From: an uncultured Collinsella sp.
GTDB taxonomy: Bacteria > Actinomycetota > Coriobacteriia > Coriobacteriales > Coriobacteriaceae
Direction: 5' to 3'
Assembly (NCBI GenBank): GCA_902495355.1
Contig: CABUWV010000013.1
Location: 1 to 64,000 of the forward strand
Length of the DNA stretch: 64,000 nucleotides
Shown here: positions 62,265-64,000 of the stretch, piece after piece
Layout: every line of letters starts with the position of its first letter
Position numbering within the stretch: position 1 is the stretch's first letter
Notes under the pieces: generated by a model
The model's input: only the letters and a program-made list of their open reading frames with translations
What the model was told of the DNA's origin: nothing
Database searches by the model: none
Program-made: the position numbers and the translations under genes

Positions 62265-62333
62265 TTCAAGTCTCGCCTCGGGCACCATACATGCACCTGC
62301 GCTTCAAGGGGGTCAAGGCTCCTTTTTCGTGTA
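62265..62333 (+). repeat. Partial duplication of tRNA-Leu 3-prime end and its terminator
   Basis: 27 nt (62269-62295) are identical to 62085-62111, covering the T-arm end, acceptor strand, CCA and flank. Similarity continues into a degraded copy of the terminator (62303-62333). Offset 183-184 bp. Such a copy marks either a past integration event at the tRNA or the remnant of a second tRNA. Confidence 0.8.
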
Positions 62334-62399
62334 CGTAATGTGATAGCGCGCTGTACGTGTTATTATTTGCAAGGCGTTGTTCCCGCAATGCCCTAAAGA

Positions 62400-62530
62400 G
62401 GAACCCGAGGGTTCCCACCTTTTGGCGCCAATGAGCAGCTGACTGGTCATACAACCTAGATTCCCTTCCTCATACCGAGGATGTCTATGTGTACGACCTG
62501 GTTGCAAAGAAGCGCCGGGTTATTTTTTTA
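62400..62530 (+). promoter_or_regulatory. infC leader with attenuator-like hairpins
   Basis: The untranslated leader before infC has GGAACC-CGAG-GGTTCC (62400-62415), and a second stem near 62497-62520 (ACCTGG with CCGGGT) followed by TATTTTTTTA. This resembles transcription attenuators in infC-rpmI-rplT leaders. The 62334-62399 part has no recognisable feature. Confidence 0.55.
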
Positions 62531-62548
62531 TGAATGGAGGTAGGGAAA

Positions 62549-63103
62549 ATAGCTAAGTCTGATGACACCCGCATCAACGACGAGATCACTGCATCTTCGT
62601 GCCGTTTGATTGGCGTCGATGGCTCTCAGCTCGGCCTGTTCGCCATCCGCGATGCCCAGCGCGTCGCTGACGATCAGGGTCTCGACCTGGTCGAGATCGC
62701 TCCCAACGCGGAGCCGCCGGTCTGCAAGGTCATGGACTACGGTAAGTTCAAGTACCAGCAGGCCATGAAGGCCAAGGCCGCTCGTAAGAACCAGTCCAAG
62801 GTCGAGGTCAAGGAAATGAAGTTCCGACCCAAGATCGACGTTGGCGACTACGAGACCAAGAAGGGCCACGTTCTGCGTTTCCTCAAGAAGGGCGCACGCG
62901 TTAAGATCACCATCATGTTCCGCGGCCGTGAGATGGCTCACCCGGAGCAGGGTCTTAACGTTCTCGAGCGTCTCGCCGAGGATCTCAAGCCTTACGCTAC
63001 GGTCGAGTCCAAGCCTAAGATGGAAGGCCGTAACATGCTTATGCTGCTCGCCCCGATTAAGGGCGCCTTCGATGAGGATAAAGCGGCAAGCGATACCAAG
63101 TAA
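62549..63103 (+). CDS. infC: Translation initiation factor IF-3
   Basis: A 184-residue IF-3 that binds the 30S subunit and checks start codons. DTRINDEITASSCRLIGVDG begins the N-terminal domain; KEMKFRPKIDVGDYETKKGH begins the C-terminal domain. The start is taken as ATA at 62549 because GGAGG (62536-62540) lies 8 nt before it; the ATG at 62534 overlaps that site and has none of its own. An unusual start codon is the known basis of infC self-control. First gene of infC-rpmI-rplT. Confidence 0.9.
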   Translation: MAKSDDTRINDEITASSCRLIGVDGSQLGLFAIRDAQRVADDQGLDLVEIAPNAEPPVCKVMDYGKFKYQQAMKAKAARKNQSKVEVKEMKFRPKIDVGDYETKKGHVLRFLKKGARVKITIMFRGREMAHPEQGLNVLERLAEDLKPYATVESKPKMEGRNMLMLLAPIKGAFDEDKAASDTK

Positions 63104-63135
63104 CTAGTGTTCTGTAACCGATTAAGGAGTATTTC

Positions 63136-63327
63136 ATGCCTAAGATGAAGTCCCACAGCGGCACCAAGAAGCGTTTCCGCAAGACTGGTACCGGCAAGCT
63201 TATGCGCGCCAAGGCTTTCAAGAGCCACATCCTGAGCAAGAAGTCCACCAAGCGTAAGCGTGGCTTCCGTCAGGAGACCGAGATCGCCGCTGCCGACCGC
63301 AAGGTCATCAAGTCGCGTCTCGCCTAA
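63136..63327 (+). CDS. rpmI: 50S ribosomal protein L35
   Basis: A 63-residue basic protein, MPKMKSHSGTKKRFRKTGTG, the typical L35 start. TAAGGAG lies before the ATG. It lies between infC and rplT as in most bacteria, and is probably controlled with them. Confidence 0.95.
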   Translation: MPKMKSHSGTKKRFRKTGTGKLMRAKAFKSHILSKKSTKRKRGFRQETEIAAADRKVIKSRLA

Positions 63328-63373
63328 GTTCGCGTTCCCGTTTTTCGTTTTACCGTCTAGGAGTTGATAGAAC

Positions 63374-63733
63374 ATGGCACGTATTAAGCGCGCTGTTGCC
63401 GCCAAGAAGAAGCGCCGTACCGTTATGCACCGTGCGAAGGGTTACTACGGTGCCGCTTCGCGTACTTACAAGCATGCTAAAGAGCAGGTCCAGCACTCCC
63501 TGCAGTATCAGTATCGTGATCGCCGCAACAAGAAGCGCGAGATCCGCTCTCTCTGGATCACCCGCATCAACGCTGCCGCTCGCCTGAACGACATCTCTTA
63601 CTCTCAGTTCATGCACGGCCTGAAGGTTGCCGGCATCGAGCTCGACCGCAAGGTCCTGGCTCAGATGGCCTACGAGGACATCGAGTCCTTCAACGAGCTG
63701 GCTGCCATTGCCAAGAAGGCTCTCGAGGCCTAA
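63374..63733 (+). CDS. rplT: 50S ribosomal protein L20
   Basis: A 119-residue 23S rRNA-binding protein. The start MARIKRAVAAKKKRRTVMH and the block KVAGIELDRKVLAQMA are typical. In several bacteria L20 represses this operon by binding the leader. TAGGAG precedes the ATG. A strong terminator follows. Confidence 0.95.
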   Translation: MARIKRAVAAKKKRRTVMHRAKGYYGAASRTYKHAKEQVQHSLQYQYRDRRNKKREIRSLWITRINAAARLNDISYSQFMHGLKVAGIELDRKVLAQMAYEDIESFNELAAIAKKALEA

Positions 63734-63753
63734 TAGATTCTGTTGAATCGCTA

Positions 63754-63792
63754 GGGGAGTGTCGCACTGTGCGCGGCACTCCCCCCTTTTTT
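63754..63792 (+). terminator. Rho-independent terminator of infC-rpmI-rplT
   Basis: GGGGAGTGTCGC pairs with GCGCGGCACTCCCC (one mismatch), followed by a T-run (63787-63792). Confidence 0.85.
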
Positions 63793-64000
63793 ATCGAAAG
63801 CGCTGGTTTACATAGCAAAAAGCGCGGGTAGATAAACACTTACAGGTGACCGATCTCTATATCTCTCTTAATCGAAGGGTCATCATCTGATACGCGCAGT
63901 ATTTCTGCACCAGCCTTTCTATTACTTATATAGGAAGCGATGAGTTGTGTAGGACTTGTGAAGAGTGGAATTGACGTCCCACATCGCTTCGCGGTCTGGC
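63793..64000. other. AT-richer end region, possible start of a CDS at 63940
   Basis: No confident gene. An ATG at 63940 with AGGAAG upstream opens a frame (MSCVGLVKSGIDVPHRFAVW...) that runs off the window. It is too short to judge. Confidence 0.25.

Noticed and set aside
62534..62548. ATG at 62534 as infC start
   Set aside because: It overlaps the only good ribosome binding site and has none of its own; ATA at 62549 is better placed.
1..64000. CRISPR array, prophage or intact insertion sequence
   Set aside because: No regularly spaced repeats, no cas genes, no phage structural genes and no transposase or integrase gene were seen.

Overview
The window is a 64 kb piece of a GC-rich bacterial chromosome. 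The gene set suggests a strict anaerobe of the class Coriobacteriia, most like Collinsella: a rubrerythrin with an N-terminal rubredoxin centre, a stand-alone bacterial Elp3, a lactate dehydrogenase/EtfBA operon, a helicase with a DUF3516-like C-terminal part, and very dense coding on both strands. This assignment is inferred from gene content; there is no 16S rRNA gene here. No prophage, CRISPR array or intact insertion sequence was found.

Layout. 1-4.7 kb: repeats, rubrerythrin, an iron alcohol dehydrogenase/aldehyde dehydrogenase pair, a candidate type I toxin-antitoxin locus, a HIRAN protein and a small interrupted gene. 4.7-12.1 kb: a phosphoesterase, a DUF2130 coiled-coil protein, a Ski2-like helicase, TrmB and a Trm9-like methyltransferase. 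12.3-16.8 kb: an XRE regulator with its DUF4097 membrane partner, Elp3 and a spermidine-synthase-like protein. 16.9-22.6 kb: a three-gene minus-strand module (TerB-domain protein, DUF2791/BrxD-like ATPase, Lhr/BrxHI-like helicase), a candidate defence or DNA-processing system. 22.6-26.7 kb: a DUF554 membrane protein and a five-gene secreted/surface operon with WxL-like and LAxTG-like features. 27.0-30.7 kb: lactate dehydrogenase/EtfB/EtfA(ferredoxin) operon. 30.7-43.3 kb: HD hydrolase, AzlCD, a 2-keto-3-deoxygluconate permease, a diguanylate cyclase, an EamA transporter, fused PurL/PurQ, a cation/proton antiporter and homoserine dehydrogenase. 43.5-49.8 kb: a complete branched-chain amino-acid ABC transporter locus. 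50.0-52.5 kb: CutC, a DUF4931 protein and a bile-acid:sodium-symporter-family protein. 52.7-60.3 kb: a RecJ nuclease fused to a RecQ-like helicase, Rel, an MBL hydrolase and class II aldolase. 60.5-63.8 kb: a transglutaminase-like protein, tRNA-Leu(CAA) with a partial duplication of its 3-prime end, and infC-rpmI-rplT.

How the genes work together. TrmB, the Trm9-like enzyme and Elp3 lie within 6 kb; Elp3 plus a Trm9-like enzyme could make a cm5U/mcm5U-type wobble modification. The lactate operon matches the electron-bifurcating Ldh/Etf complex known from Acetobacterium, in which lactate oxidation with NAD+ is driven by reduced ferredoxin. The liv locus, AzlCD and homoserine dehydrogenase give the middle of the window an amino-acid theme. 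The recJ-recQ fusion gene and rel are tightly linked, placing DNA repair and the stringent response in one probable operon.

The intergenic spaces are notable. Five carry imperfect palindromes with a GGGAC-type core and look like a dispersed REP-like family. A 19-nt motif occurs three times, twice as an inverted pair. infC appears to start at AUA, which fits its known autoregulation.
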